From assembly GCA_934513205.1 (NCBI GenBank), contig CAKSWU010000011.1:1-64000 (forward strand): a DNA stretch of 64,000 nucleotides, written 5' to 3'. The stretch comes from an uncultured Faecalibacterium sp. Its GTDB lineage: Bacteria; Bacillota; Clostridia; Oscillospirales; Ruminococcaceae. The translations under genes and the position numbers were made by a program. Every line of letters begins with the position of its first letter. Positions within the stretch are counted from its first letter, which is position 1. Of the stretch, positions 18,977 to 26,598 are shown piece after piece. The notes under the pieces were generated by a model. The model did not search any database. It was not told the DNA's origin and was given only the letters and a program-made list of their open reading frames with translations.

Positions 18977-19663
18977 TTATTTCACGTTTTCCGGCTCAAA
19001 ATAGTCGGCGTATTCCTCGGTCAGCCTGCTGCCCAGCCGCCGGATGCCGCCGTACAGGTGGCGCTCCACCAGCGGCTCAAAGGCGGCAAGGTCGCAGCGC
19101 TCGATGGCGTTCAGCAGGTTCTGATGGTCGGCGATCACTTCGTCCAGCCCGCCGGTGGTCATGGTGTCCAGCATCCGGAAGCGGCTGTAATCGGCGTGGG
19201 CGTTCTGCAATGTGCGCCACAGGTACATCTTGTCCATGGCGGCAAACCATGTTTCGTGCAGGATGCGGTCTGCCTCGTACAGACGGTTGAAGTCCGGGGC
19301 GTCGGCGCGGGCAAGGGCGGTGTAGGCGTCCACCCGGCTGCGGATCAGCGCCCGCTGCTCCGGGGTGCATCGGGGGGTAAAGTCCCGCAGGATGCGGCCC
19401 TCCACGGCGGTGCGCTCGTAGATCAGCTCGTCCACGATGCGCCGGTTCAGCCGGGTGACGGTGGTGCCCTTGTAGGGCACGATGCGCACAAGACCGTTCT
19501 CCTGCAGTTTTTGCAGCACCACCCGGATCAGGCTGCGCGGCGCGCCGAACCGGGCGCACAGCGGGTTCTCGCTCAGCGAGGAGCCGGGGCGCAGGGTCAG
19601 GTCGATGATCTCCCGTTCCAGCACGGCGTAAATTTCGGCATCCGTTTTGTATTGCTGTTCCAT
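18977..19663 (-). CDS. GntR-family regulator with FCD ligand-binding domain
   Basis: This is a transcription factor of the FadR/FCD subfamily. The N-terminal winged helix (about 5-70, including GSSLSENPLCARFG) differs from a typical member in having RSLIRVVLQKL in the recognition helix. The C-terminal all-helical FCD domain keeps metal- or ligand-coordinating positions such as HETWF and RHLYGG. The start is taken as the ATG at 19663; an in-frame GTG at 19672 is possible. It is closely related to the regulator at 49.3-50.0 kb, which controls a TRAP operon. No transporter or catabolic gene lies next to this copy, so its target is unknown. Confidence 0.88.
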   Translation of the reverse strand: MEQQYKTDAEIYAVLEREIIDLTLRPGSSLSENPLCARFGAPRSLIRVVLQKLQENGLVRIVPYKGTTVTRLNRRIVDELIYERTAVEGRILRDFTPRCTPEQRALIRSRVDAYTALARADAPDFNRLYEADRILHETWFAAMDKMYLWRTLQNAHADYSRFRMLDTMTTGGLDEVIADHQNLLNAIERCDLAAFEPLVERHLYGGIRRLGSRLTEEYADYFEPENVK

Positions 19664-19701
19664 ATCACTCACCTAGTTGAAATGATTGTTTCTTTAGCGG
19701 G

Positions 19702-19844
19702 CTCGCCCTCTCAGTCAAAGCCTGTCGGCTTTGCCAGCTCCCCCAAAGTGGGAGCCCTTGGCAGTCCACGCGGACTGTATCTCTTTGCCAAGGCCTCTCC
19801 CTTTGGGAGAGGTGGATTTGCGTAGCAAAGACGGAGAGGGCGAG
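19702..19844. mobile_element. MITE-like element, family B copy 2
   Basis: A 143-bp segment with terminal inverted repeats CTCGCCCTCTC / GAGAGGGCGAG lies in the opposite orientation to the copy at 11.2 kb. Internal stems include TTTGCTACGCAAA, CCTCTCCC/GGGAGAGG and GCTCCCCC/GGGAGC. It lies between the FCD regulator and the pseudouridine synthase gene. Confidence 0.75.
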
Positions 19845-19867
19845 GATGCTGACCGTGTGCAACAGTC

Positions 19868-20557
19868 TTATTCCAAAAACTCCTTCCACGGTGCGGCATC
19901 CGGCAGGGGCAGAGAAAAGGCCATGGGCTTGCCGGTGTCCGGGTGCACAAAGCACAGTCCGCAGCTTTGCAGGGCGATGCTGCCCTTCTGGCGGCTGCCG
20001 TATTTGCCATCGCCGTACAGCGGGTGTTTTCGGCTGGCAAACTGCACCCGGATCTGATGGGTGCGCCCGGTGTGCAGGGTGATGGCAGCAAGGCTCGTCT
20101 CTCCTGCCGTTTTCAGGATGCGGTATTCCAGCACTGCCTCCCGCACCCCCTTGCGGGGGCGGCTGACCGGGAACACCCGGCCCTTGCGGCTGTCCTTGAA
20201 CAGCCAGTCCTGCAGCACCCCGGCGGCGGGCAGCTGGGGGTCCGGCCCGCCTGCAATGACGGCGCGGTACTGCTTGACGAACTGCGGCGCGGCGGTGCGG
20301 CCCTCGGCGCGGCCGTCCTGCACGGCATAAGCCTCCTGACTCTGGGTCACCTGACGGCTCAGTGCGGCGGCTGCCGCCGGGGTGCGGGCATAGACCATCA
20401 AACCGGACACGCCGGTGTCCAGCCGGTGCACCACCCCCACAAAGGCATCGGGTGCGTTCCAGTGCGCGCGCAGTGCGGCGGGCACGCCCTCCTCACTGGA
20501 AAGCCCGGCGGGCTTGTCCAGCACCACAAGGGCGGCGTCCTCGTACAGAATGTTCAC
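19868..20557 (-). CDS. RluA-family pseudouridine synthase
   Basis: This enzyme isomerises uridine to pseudouridine in ribosomal or transfer RNA. The 229 residues have the catalytic HRLDTGVSG motif with Asp at about position 47, GRTHQIRVQFA, and LYGDGKYG. It has no S4 domain, so it is a short member of the family. Start: the GTG at 20557 overlaps the Nudix stop by four bases (GTGA), which fixes both the start and the operon. The exact target base cannot be read from the sequence. Confidence 0.92.
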   Translation of the reverse strand: MNILYEDAALVVLDKPAGLSSEEGVPAALRAHWNAPDAFVGVVHRLDTGVSGLMVYARTPAAAAALSRQVTQSQEAYAVQDGRAEGRTAAPQFVKQYRAVIAGGPDPQLPAAGVLQDWLFKDSRKGRVFPVSRPRKGVREAVLEYRILKTAGETSLAAITLHTGRTHQIRVQFASRKHPLYGDGKYGSRQKGSIALQSCGLCFVHPDTGKPMAFSLPLPDAAPWKEFLE

Positions 20558-21108
20558 AGTCGGCCCTCGGCGATCAGTGCCTTCAGCTTCAGGATGCCCG
20601 CGATCGTCTTGCCGTCCTTGATCTCGCCGCTCATAACCATCTGATATGCCTTCTCCAGAGGCACCCGGTCCGGGGTCAGGAACTCGTCTGCGTCCAGATG
20701 CATCTGGGTCTCGTGCAGACCGGTGGCGACCCAGGTATAGATGATCTCGGTATCGTAGCCAACGGTGGGGTAAAACTCGCCCAGCGAGAGGTAGTTGTCG
20801 GCGGTCAGGCCGCACTCCTCCTCCAGCTCCCGCTTGGCGGCTGCAAAGGGGTCCTCGCCCTTTTCCAGCTTGCCGGCGGGCAGCTCCCACAGCTGCTGCT
20901 GCATGGCATAGCGGAACTGCCGCACCATGCAGATGGTGCCGTCCGCAAAGTACGGCAGGATGCAGGCACCGCCGTGGTGGTGCACCACTTCGCGGGTGGC
21001 AGTCTTGCCGTTTTCCAGCAGCGCAGTGTCCTTGGTCAGGGTAATGACCCGTCCCTCGAACAGGACCTCGCTGGACAGTGTTTTTTCAAAATGCACGGTA
21101 TCGCTCAT
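20554..21108 (-). CDS. Nudix hydrolase, ADP-ribose pyrophosphatase type
   Basis: The enzyme hydrolyses nucleoside diphosphate-linked molecules, most likely ADP-ribose to AMP and ribose-5-phosphate. The 184 residues contain the Nudix box GKLEKGEDP..AAKRELEEECGL near residues 88-110. The preceding RQFRYAMQQQLWELPAGK strand is typical of NudF-like enzymes. It is the first gene of a two-gene leftward operon with the pseudouridine synthase. Confidence 0.92.
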   Translation of the reverse strand: MSDTVHFEKTLSSEVLFEGRVITLTKDTALLENGKTATREVVHHHGGACILPYFADGTICMVRQFRYAMQQQLWELPAGKLEKGEDPFAAAKRELEEECGLTADNYLSLGEFYPTVGYDTEIIYTWVATGLHETQMHLDADEFLTPDRVPLEKAYQMVMSGEIKDGKTIAGILKLKALIAEGRL

Positions 21109-21221
21109 TTGCCTTTACGCCCCTTTTCCGGCAATGCGCCGGTTTACTGTTCTCAGTTTACGGCAAAGGGCGGTTTGTTGTCAATAAAGATATGATAAAT
21201 ATAAAAGGGCGGGACGATTTG

Positions 21222-21383
21222 GAATGGCCTCCGCTTGCGCTATGGCCATGTTCAGCGGAAAGAATATTTATAATTTCGCAATTCTGGAAAATCTGCGGAT
21301 TTTCCAGAATTGCCTTTTCACGGGAGGGGTCGTGGAGGAAAACGGCATTTGCAGCGCCGCTTTCTGCGAAAGCGCGGCGCTGC
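21222..21383 (+). repeat. Variable-stem hairpin repeat, family A copy 2
   Basis: Hairpin 1 is a perfect 16-bp stem, GCAATTCTGGAAAATC (21278-21293) with its complement (21298-21313), around the loop TGCG. It is followed by TTTTCACGGG and GGTCGTGG..AAACGGCAT. Hairpin 2 (21351-21383) pairs GCAGCGCCG with CGGCGCTGC and CTTTC with GAAAG around a TGC loop. The head has CCGC/GCGGAAAG and an AT-rich spacer. The stem sequence of hairpin 1 is unrelated to that of the other copies. Confidence 0.82.
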
Positions 21384-21384
21384 G

Positions 21385-21760
21385 GACGTGCCCGCTCCCC
21401 CTTGGGGGAGCTGTCGCGCAGCGACTGAGGGGTTATAGATGGAGAAGCGAAAAAAGCGTTAAAGCGATAGCGCCGACTGGCGCAGCGCTAGCTTTTTTGT
21501 GCTTCGACTTCTTCTTTAGGATTGTCAAGGGCGAGTAGCCCTTGGCCCGTTGCGGGGTGGGTGGAGTCCAGAGGTAGGGAGGGGGGAGTCGGAACACCCC
21601 TCCCTGCCTCTGGCCCAGCGGAGCGTCCTTGCACGCTGACGGCAGGCAAAAACTTTCCATCCAAACCGCAAACCTTCCGGTTACGCCAGAGGCTCCCTCC
21701 CCGAGGGAGCTGTCAAAACCGGCAGGTTTTGACTGAGGGAGATCCCTCTTGCGAAAAAAA
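21385..21760. repeat. Composite repeat, family C copy 1
   Basis: This stretch contains the CTCCCCC/GGGGGAG plus GTCGCGCAGCGAC unit (21387-21433), a segment matching the window's first 60 bases, a TCAAGGG-CGAGTAG-CCCTTGG hairpin, and a CCAGAGGTAGGGAGGGG stem repeated in inverted orientation at 29.5 kb. A second CTCCCT/GAGGGAGC unit lies at 21688-21745. There is no gene from 21109 to 22018. Confidence 0.78.
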
Positions 21761-21890
21761 TCACAATTTCTGGCAGCGCAGCCAGACCAAAACCAAAAAT
21801 CCGCATGGTTCCTTGCTTTAGTGCACTAAAGACCATACAAAAGCGCAAAAAAAACCTGTTATTTTTGGTGCGTTTGTCGGGCGGTTTTCG

Positions 21891-21919
21891 TTTACTTTAT
21901 TGCCGGAATCTGCTATTAT
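21891..21919 (+). promoter_or_regulatory. Promoter of pyruvate:ferredoxin oxidoreductase gene
   Basis: TTTACT (21891-21896) and TATTAT (21914-21919) are separated by 17 bases. The untranslated leader is about 90 bases and ends in GGAGGAAGAAAA before the ATG. Confidence 0.8.
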
Positions 21920-22018
21920 AGTATACAAGCAATAGTGCCTTTTATGGGGTTCTCCGGTCCCGGCGGGCATATTGCCCCGCGCAAAAGGTACCAAATTCTG
22001 AATAATGGAGGAAGAAAA

Positions 22019-25000
22019 ATGCCTAGAGCAAAGCAAACGATGGATGGCAATACCGCTGCCGCCCATGTAGCGTATGCCTACACGGACGTGGCTGCCATCT
22101 ACCCCATTACCCCGTCTTCTCCGATGGCTGACTCTGTGGACCAGTGGTCCGCAGCCGGCCAGAAGAACATCTTCGGCAACCAGGTCAAGGTCGTCGAGAT
22201 GGAGTCTGAGGCCGGCGCTGCCGGCGCTGTGCACGGCTCTCTGGGTGCAGGTGCTGTTACCACCACCTTCACCGCTTCTCAGGGCCTGCTGCTGATGATC
22301 CCCAACATGTACAAGATCGCTGCGGAGCAGCTGCCCTGCGTGTTCGATGTTTCGGCTCGTACCGTTGCTACCCAGTCCCTGAACATCTTCGGTGATCACA
22401 GCGACGTTATGGCTTGCCGCCAGACCGGCTTTGCAATGCTGGTCGAGAGCAGCGTGCAGGAAGTTATGGATCTGTCCCCTGTCGCACATCTGTGCGCCAT
22501 CGAGGGCAAGGTTCCCTTCCTGAACTTCTTCGATGGCTTCCGTACCTCTCACGAGTACCAGAAGATCGAGAAGTGGGACTACGCTGATCTGAAGGAAATG
22601 TGCAACATGGAGGCTGTCGAGGAGTTCCGCAAGAAGGCTCTGAACCCCGAGAACCCCAAGATGCGCGGCTCCCACGAGAACGGCGACGTGTTCTTCCAGC
22701 ATCGTGAGGCATGCAACAGCGTTTACAACGCTCTGCCTGCTGTTGTTGAGAAGTACATGGCCAAGATCAACGCAAAGCTGGGCACCAACTACGATCTGTT
22801 CAACTACTACGGCGCAGCCGATGCTGACCGTGTGATCGTGGCTATGGGTTCCATCTGCGACGTTGCTGACGAGGTCATCGACTACCTGAACGCCAAGGGC
22901 GAGAAGGTCGGTATCATCAAGGTCCGCCTGTACCGTCCCTGGGTGTCCTCCGCTCTGCTGAAGGTCCTGCCCAAGACCGCCAAGAAGGTGGCTGTGCTGG
23001 ACCGCACCAAGGAGCCCGGCTCTCTGGGCGAGCCCCTGTACCTGGATGTTGCCGCTACCCTGCGTGAGGCTGGCCTGAACGATGTCGTTCTGACCGGCGG
23101 CCGCTACGGTCTGGGCAGCAAGGACACTCCCCCGTCCTCCATCTTCGCTCTGTTCAAGGAGCTGGAGAAGGATCAGCCGAAGGAGCGTTTCACTCTGGGT
23201 ATCACCGATGACGTCACCTTCCTGTCCCTGCCCGAGGTCAAGCCCGCTCCCATCACCGCAGCTGCTGGCACCAAGGAGTGCAAGTTCTGGGGTCTGGGCG
23301 GCGACGGCACCGTCGGCGCAAACAAGAACTCCGTCAAGATCATCGGCGACCATACCGACAAGTATGTTCAGGCATACTTCCAGTATGACTCCAAGAAGAC
23401 CGGCGGCGTGACCATCAGCCACCTGCGTTTCGGCGACAAGCCCATCCGCAGCCCCTACTACATCAACCAGGCTGACTTCGTGGCCTGCCACAACCCCGCT
23501 TACATCCACATGGGCATGAAGATGGTCCAGGATGTCAAGCCCGGCGGCGTGTTCATGATCAACTGCCAGTGGTCCGATGAGGAGCTGGGCCAGCACCTGA
23601 ACGCTGAGGCCAAGAAGTACATTGCTGACAACAACATTCAGCTGTACACCATCAATGCCATCGATAAGGCAATCGAGATCGGTATGGGCAAGCGCACCAA
23701 TACCATCCTGCAGTCCGCTTTCTTCAAGCTGGCTGACGTCATGCCCATCGAGGACGCTGTCAACTTCATGAAGCAGGCAGCTCAGAAGAGCTACGGCAAG
23801 AAGGGCCAGGACGTCGTTGAGATGAACTGGAAGGCCATTGACGCAGGCGTTGACGCTATCCACAAGGTAGACGTGCCCGCATCCTGGTCCAACCCCGAGG
23901 CTGATCCCGCACCCAAGGCTCTGGCTGGCCGTCCGGAACTGGTCAAGCAGATCCGCGAGGTCATGGAGCCCATTGCCCGTATGGACGGCGACAGCCTGCC
24001 TGTCTCCTCCTTCGTGGCAAACGCCAACGGCGAGTGGGAGCAGGGCGCATCTGCATACGAGAAGCGCGGCACCGCTGTCAACGTCCCCGAGTGGGATGCT
24101 GCAAAGTGCGTCGGCTGCAACCAGTGTGCATTCGTCTGCTCTCATGCTACCATCCGTCCCTTCCAGCTGACTGCTGACGAGCTGGCAGCTGCTCCTGCTC
24201 AGACCAAGAGCCGCGACAACAAGCCCGCAAACGAGTACAAGTTTGTCATGGCTGTGTCTCCTCTGGACTGCATGGGCTGCGGCGAGTGCGTCACCGTCTG
24301 CCCCACCAAGGCTATCACCATGGTCCCGCAGGACAGCCAGGCCGATCAGCAGGCAGTGTTCGACTACTGCGTGGCCAACATCTCCAAGAAGCCTTCCAAG
24401 TTTGCTGACGATACCGTCATCGGTTCTCAGTTCAACCAGCCGCTGCTGGAGTTCTCTGGCTCCTGCGCAGGCTGTGCCGAGACTTCTTACGCTCGCCTGA
24501 TCACTCAGCTGTTCGGCGAGAAGATGTACATCTCCAACGCTACCGGCTGCTCCTCCATCTGGGGCGGCACCGCTTCCATCTCTCCGTACACCGTCAACAA
24601 GGACAGCGGCCATGGTCCTGCATGGTGCAACTCCCTGTTCGAGGATAACGCAGAGCATGGTCTGGGCCTGTACATCGGCCAGAAGACCGTCCGCGAGAAC
24701 CTGATCAAGGAGATCGCTGAGGTTGCTGGTTCCGACAAGGCATCCGCTGAGCTGAAGGCTGCTTACGAGCAGTTCATCGCTACCAAGAACAACACCAAGG
24801 CCAACGACGAGCCCGCAAAGGCCCTGATCGCTGAGCTGGAGAAGGCTGCTGCTGCCGGCTGCGAGAAGTCTGCAGAGATCCTGAAGAGCAAGCAGTACAT
24901 CGCCAAGAAGTCCGTCTGGATCTTCGGCGGCGACGGCTGGGCATACGACATCGGCTTCGGCGGTCTGGATCACGTTCTGGCTTCCGGCGAGGATGTCAAC

Positions 25001-25564
25001 GTGATGGTCTTCGATACTGAGATGTACTCCAACACCGGTGGACAGGCTTCCAAGGCCTCCAACATCGGCGAGGTCTGCCAGTTCGCTGCTGCAGGTAAGG
25101 AGATCAGCAAGAAGAGCCTGTCCGAGATCGCAATGACCTACGGTTACATCTACGTTGCTCAGATCGCTCTGGGCGCTAACATGAACCAGGCTGTCAAGGC
25201 AATTGCCGAGGCTGAGGCTTACCCCGGCCCCTCTCTGATCATCGGCTACGCTCCCTGCGAGCTGCACGGTGTCAAGGGCGGCATGACCAACTGCCAGAAC
25301 GAGATGAAGAAGGCAGTCGAGGCTGGCTACTGGAACCTGTTCACCTTCAACCCCGCCAACAAGGCACAGGGCAAGAACCCCTTCACCCTGACCTCCAAGG
25401 CTGTGGACAACGAGAAGTATCAGGCTCTGCTGGCAAACGAGACCCGTTACAGCCGTCTGACCCGTGCATTCCCCGACCGTGCTAAGGAGCTGTTCGCTCG
25501 CAACCAGGAGGTTGCAAACGACCGCTACGAGCACCTGACCCGTCTGGTGGAGCTGTACAAGTAA
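22019..25564 (+). CDS. nifJ: Pyruvate:ferredoxin (flavodoxin) oxidoreductase
   Basis: The enzyme converts pyruvate and CoA to acetyl-CoA and CO2, reducing ferredoxin; it is a central step of anaerobic carbon metabolism. It is a single 1181-residue polypeptide holding all domains. The N-terminal pyrimidine-binding region has YPITPSSPMAD, followed by the transketolase C-like and gamma domains. A two-cluster ferredoxin insert has CVGCNQCAFVC (about 697) and CMGCGECVTVCP (about 751). The C-terminal thiamine-diphosphate domain has GDGWAYDIGFGG and a proximal-cluster cysteine pattern CAGC. Codon usage is strongly biased (GCT, CTG, AAG), as in very highly expressed genes. The start is fixed by GGAGGAAG. 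The small ferredoxin at 43.5 kb is a plausible electron acceptor. Confidence 0.98.
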   Translation: MPRAKQTMDGNTAAAHVAYAYTDVAAIYPITPSSPMADSVDQWSAAGQKNIFGNQVKVVEMESEAGAAGAVHGSLGAGAVTTTFTASQGLLLMIPNMYKIAAEQLPCVFDVSARTVATQSLNIFGDHSDVMACRQTGFAMLVESSVQEVMDLSPVAHLCAIEGKVPFLNFFDGFRTSHEYQKIEKWDYADLKEMCNMEAVEEFRKKALNPENPKMRGSHENGDVFFQHREACNSVYNALPAVVEKYMAKINAKLGTNYDLFNYYGAADADRVIVAMGSICDVADEVIDYLNAKGEKVGIIKVRLYRPWVSSALLKVLPKTAKKVAVLDRTKEPGSLGEPLYLDVAATLREAGLNDVVLTGGRYGLGSKDTPPSSIFALFKELEKDQPKERFTLGITDDVTFLSLPEVKPAPITAAAGTKECKFWGLGGDGTVGANKNSVKIIGDHTDKYVQAYFQYDSKKTGGVTISHLRFGDKPIRSPYYINQADFVACHNPAYIHMGMKMVQDVKPGGVFMINCQWSDEELGQHLNAEAKKYIADNNIQLYTINAIDKAIEIGMGKRTNTILQSAFFKLADVMPIEDAVNFMKQAAQKSYGKKGQDVVEMNWKAIDAGVDAIHKVDVPASWSNPEADPAPKALAGRPELVKQIREVMEPIARMDGDSLPVSSFVANANGEWEQGASAYEKRGTAVNVPEWDAAKCVGCNQCAFVCSHATIRPFQLTADELAAAPAQTKSRDNKPANEYKFVMAVSPLDCMGCGECVTVCPTKAITMVPQDSQADQQAVFDYCVANISKKPSKFADDTVIGSQFNQPLLEFSGSCAGCAETSYARLITQLFGEKMYISNATGCSSIWGGTASISPYTVNKDSGHGPAWCNSLFEDNAEHGLGLYIGQKTVRENLIKEIAEVAGSDKASAELKAAYEQFIATKNNTKANDEPAKALIAELEKAAAAGCEKSAEILKSKQYIAKKSVWIFGGDGWAYDIGFGGLDHVLASGEDVNVMVFDTEMYSNTGGQASKASNIGEVCQFAAAGKEISKKSLSEIAMTYGYIYVAQIALGANMNQAVKAIAEAEAYPGPSLIIGYAPCELHGVKGGMTNCQNEMKKAVEAGYWNLFTFNPANKAQGKNPFTLTSKAVDNEKYQALLANETRYSRLTRAFPDRAKELFARNQEVANDRYEHLTRLVELYK

Positions 25565-25599
25565 TCATTGCCCTGCAAAGCGGATGAAAGCATCTGCGG

Positions 25600-25979
25600 C
25601 ACCTTAGCCCCACAATGCAAGAGGGCGGCTGCCCCGTACCGGCGGTTACTGCGCAATGCAGCGGTACGAAGCGGAGAAACGCATCCATCCATGCAGGTGA
25701 TGTGCTGAAGTACAGCATTCGCCATACGAGTTCTATCTGATTTCACTTCCCGGGCGGTGCTTTGTTCCGTGCGAAGCACCGCAGCGGGATATGAGATACC
25801 AAAGCGCCCGCGAGGGTCCTTGAAAGCACACCCCGCGTGTGTCAGGAGCATAAGGTCTGCTTGCAGATACCTTGCTCCGCCTGCTGCATAAGACCTGCCT
25901 TGCAGGGATCTTGCCGCAGGAAAAACGAGCTTCGTTTTAGCGCCCCGTTCACCGCAAGGTGACCGGGGCGTATTTTTGT
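25600..25979 (+). ncRNA. Unrecognised structured RNA downstream of nifJ, with terminator
   Basis: There is no coding frame of substance, but a near-continuous series of hairpins. CGTACCG pairs with CGGTACG (about 25634-25667), and CGGTGCTT with AAGCACCG (about 25753-25782). Next come two similar long hairpins, GGAGCATAAGGT..ACCTTGCTCC (about 25852-25886) and CCTGC..AAGA..TCTT..GCAGG (about 25888-25921), then AAAACGA/TCGTTTT. The terminator is CGCCCCG.TCACC-GCAA-GGTGA.CGGGGCG followed by TATTTTTG (25941-25977). I see no promoter after the nifJ stop, so it may be a processed 3' untranslated region of nifJ mRNA. It lacks RNase P, tmRNA and SRP RNA signatures. Confidence 0.6.
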
Positions 25980-26091
25980 GCACGGAAATCGAACGTCAAC
26001 CGAAAAAGCCTATCACAAAACTTCCATAAATTGCCTTTTCCTTTTTACAGTTTCTTCATAGCTTCTTAACGAAATGAATTGTGAAAGCTGT

Positions 26092-26222
26092 TATACTTCT
26101 GTCATGGGAAGCGGGGCCGCAACCGATTCCCAAGTAACATGATTCCTCCTCACACCAAGGCAATATCCAAAACAGAACACCCTTTCCGGTGCGCCGCAAC
26201 ACCGGGAAGGGTGTTTTGTTTG
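26092..26222 (+). ncRNA. Candidate small RNA, copy 1 (C-rich, anti-Shine-Dalgarno)
   Basis: The -10 box TATACT (26092-26097, extended TGT in front) predicts a start near 26104. A 5' hairpin TGGGAA/TTCCCA (26105-26132) displays GCGGGGCCGCAACCG. It is followed by the unpaired conserved segment TGATTCCTCCTCACACCAA, containing CCTCC complementary to Shine-Dalgarno sequences. It ends at a terminator, ACACCCTT.CCGGTG with CACCGG.AAGGGTGT plus TTTTGTTT. A second copy with the same conserved parts but different stems is at 31.74-31.85 kb on the other strand. There is no convincing open frame. Confidence 0.65.
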
Positions 26223-26264
26223 TGTAAGAAACCATAAAAATTGCGGTAAATGCGCGGATAAGGG

Positions 26265-26293
26265 TTGACCATAATTTTTTGCGGCGCTATAAT
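26265..26293 (+). promoter_or_regulatory. mgtE promoter
   Basis: TTGACC (26265-26270) and TATAAT (26288-26293) are 17 bases apart. The predicted transcript start near 26300 leaves a 300-base leader before mgtE. Confidence 0.85.
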
Positions 26294-26307
26294 AAAAATG
26301 AATCTGA

Positions 26308-26440
26308 ATGACCCCAGGAGGTGAACGCAGGATAATGGACCCGGATCATAGTCGAAGTAGATCCACCGATGCGGTAGATCGGACAACAAAAACAACTGCG
26401 TTCGCCTTTTTGGGGCAGAGTGCTTTCTGACCGGAAAGCA
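26308..26440 (+). ncRNA. Structured mgtE leader, candidate cation-responsive element
   Basis: A long closing stem pairs CCCCAGGAGGTGAACGCAG with CTGCGTTCGCCTTTTTGGGG (wobble pairs in the middle). It encloses two short hairpins, GGATC/GATCC and CCGAT/ATCGG, with purine-rich joining segments, so the shape is a three-way junction. A further hairpin, CAGAGTGCTTTC/GAAAGCATTCTG, follows at about 26412-26441. It does not look like the M-box. Its position before a Mg2+ channel gene suggests regulation by a divalent ion, which is inference. Confidence 0.5.
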
Positions 26441-26598
26441 TTCTGTCTGGGAAGGCGCGGCTTTTTGTGCGCGGAAACGGCTGCTGCGGCAGTGTTCCGG
26501 CACGGGAGCGGCGCGTTTTTTGTTTCCCGATCTGCTGCATCCTCCGGGAAGGAGAACCCTCTCCGCACCGTAGAAAAAACCCAGAGGAGGTAGTCCCC

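Noticed and set aside
21818..25534. 1238-codon open frame on the minus strand opposite nifJ
   Set aside because: It mirrors the strongly codon-biased nifJ gene. The translation is low-complexity Val/Leu/Gly/Asp-rich with no motif, as expected for the antisense of a GC-rich biased gene.
25600..25979. RNase P RNA, 6S RNA, tmRNA or SRP RNA
   Set aside because: The conserved RNase P core, tmRNA tag and tRNA-like ends, and the SRP GNAR apical motif are not seen; the hairpin series does not resemble the single long bulged stem of 6S RNA.
26308..26440. M-box or NiCo riboswitch
   Set aside because: I could not find the conserved core sequences of either class; only the genomic context is suggestive.
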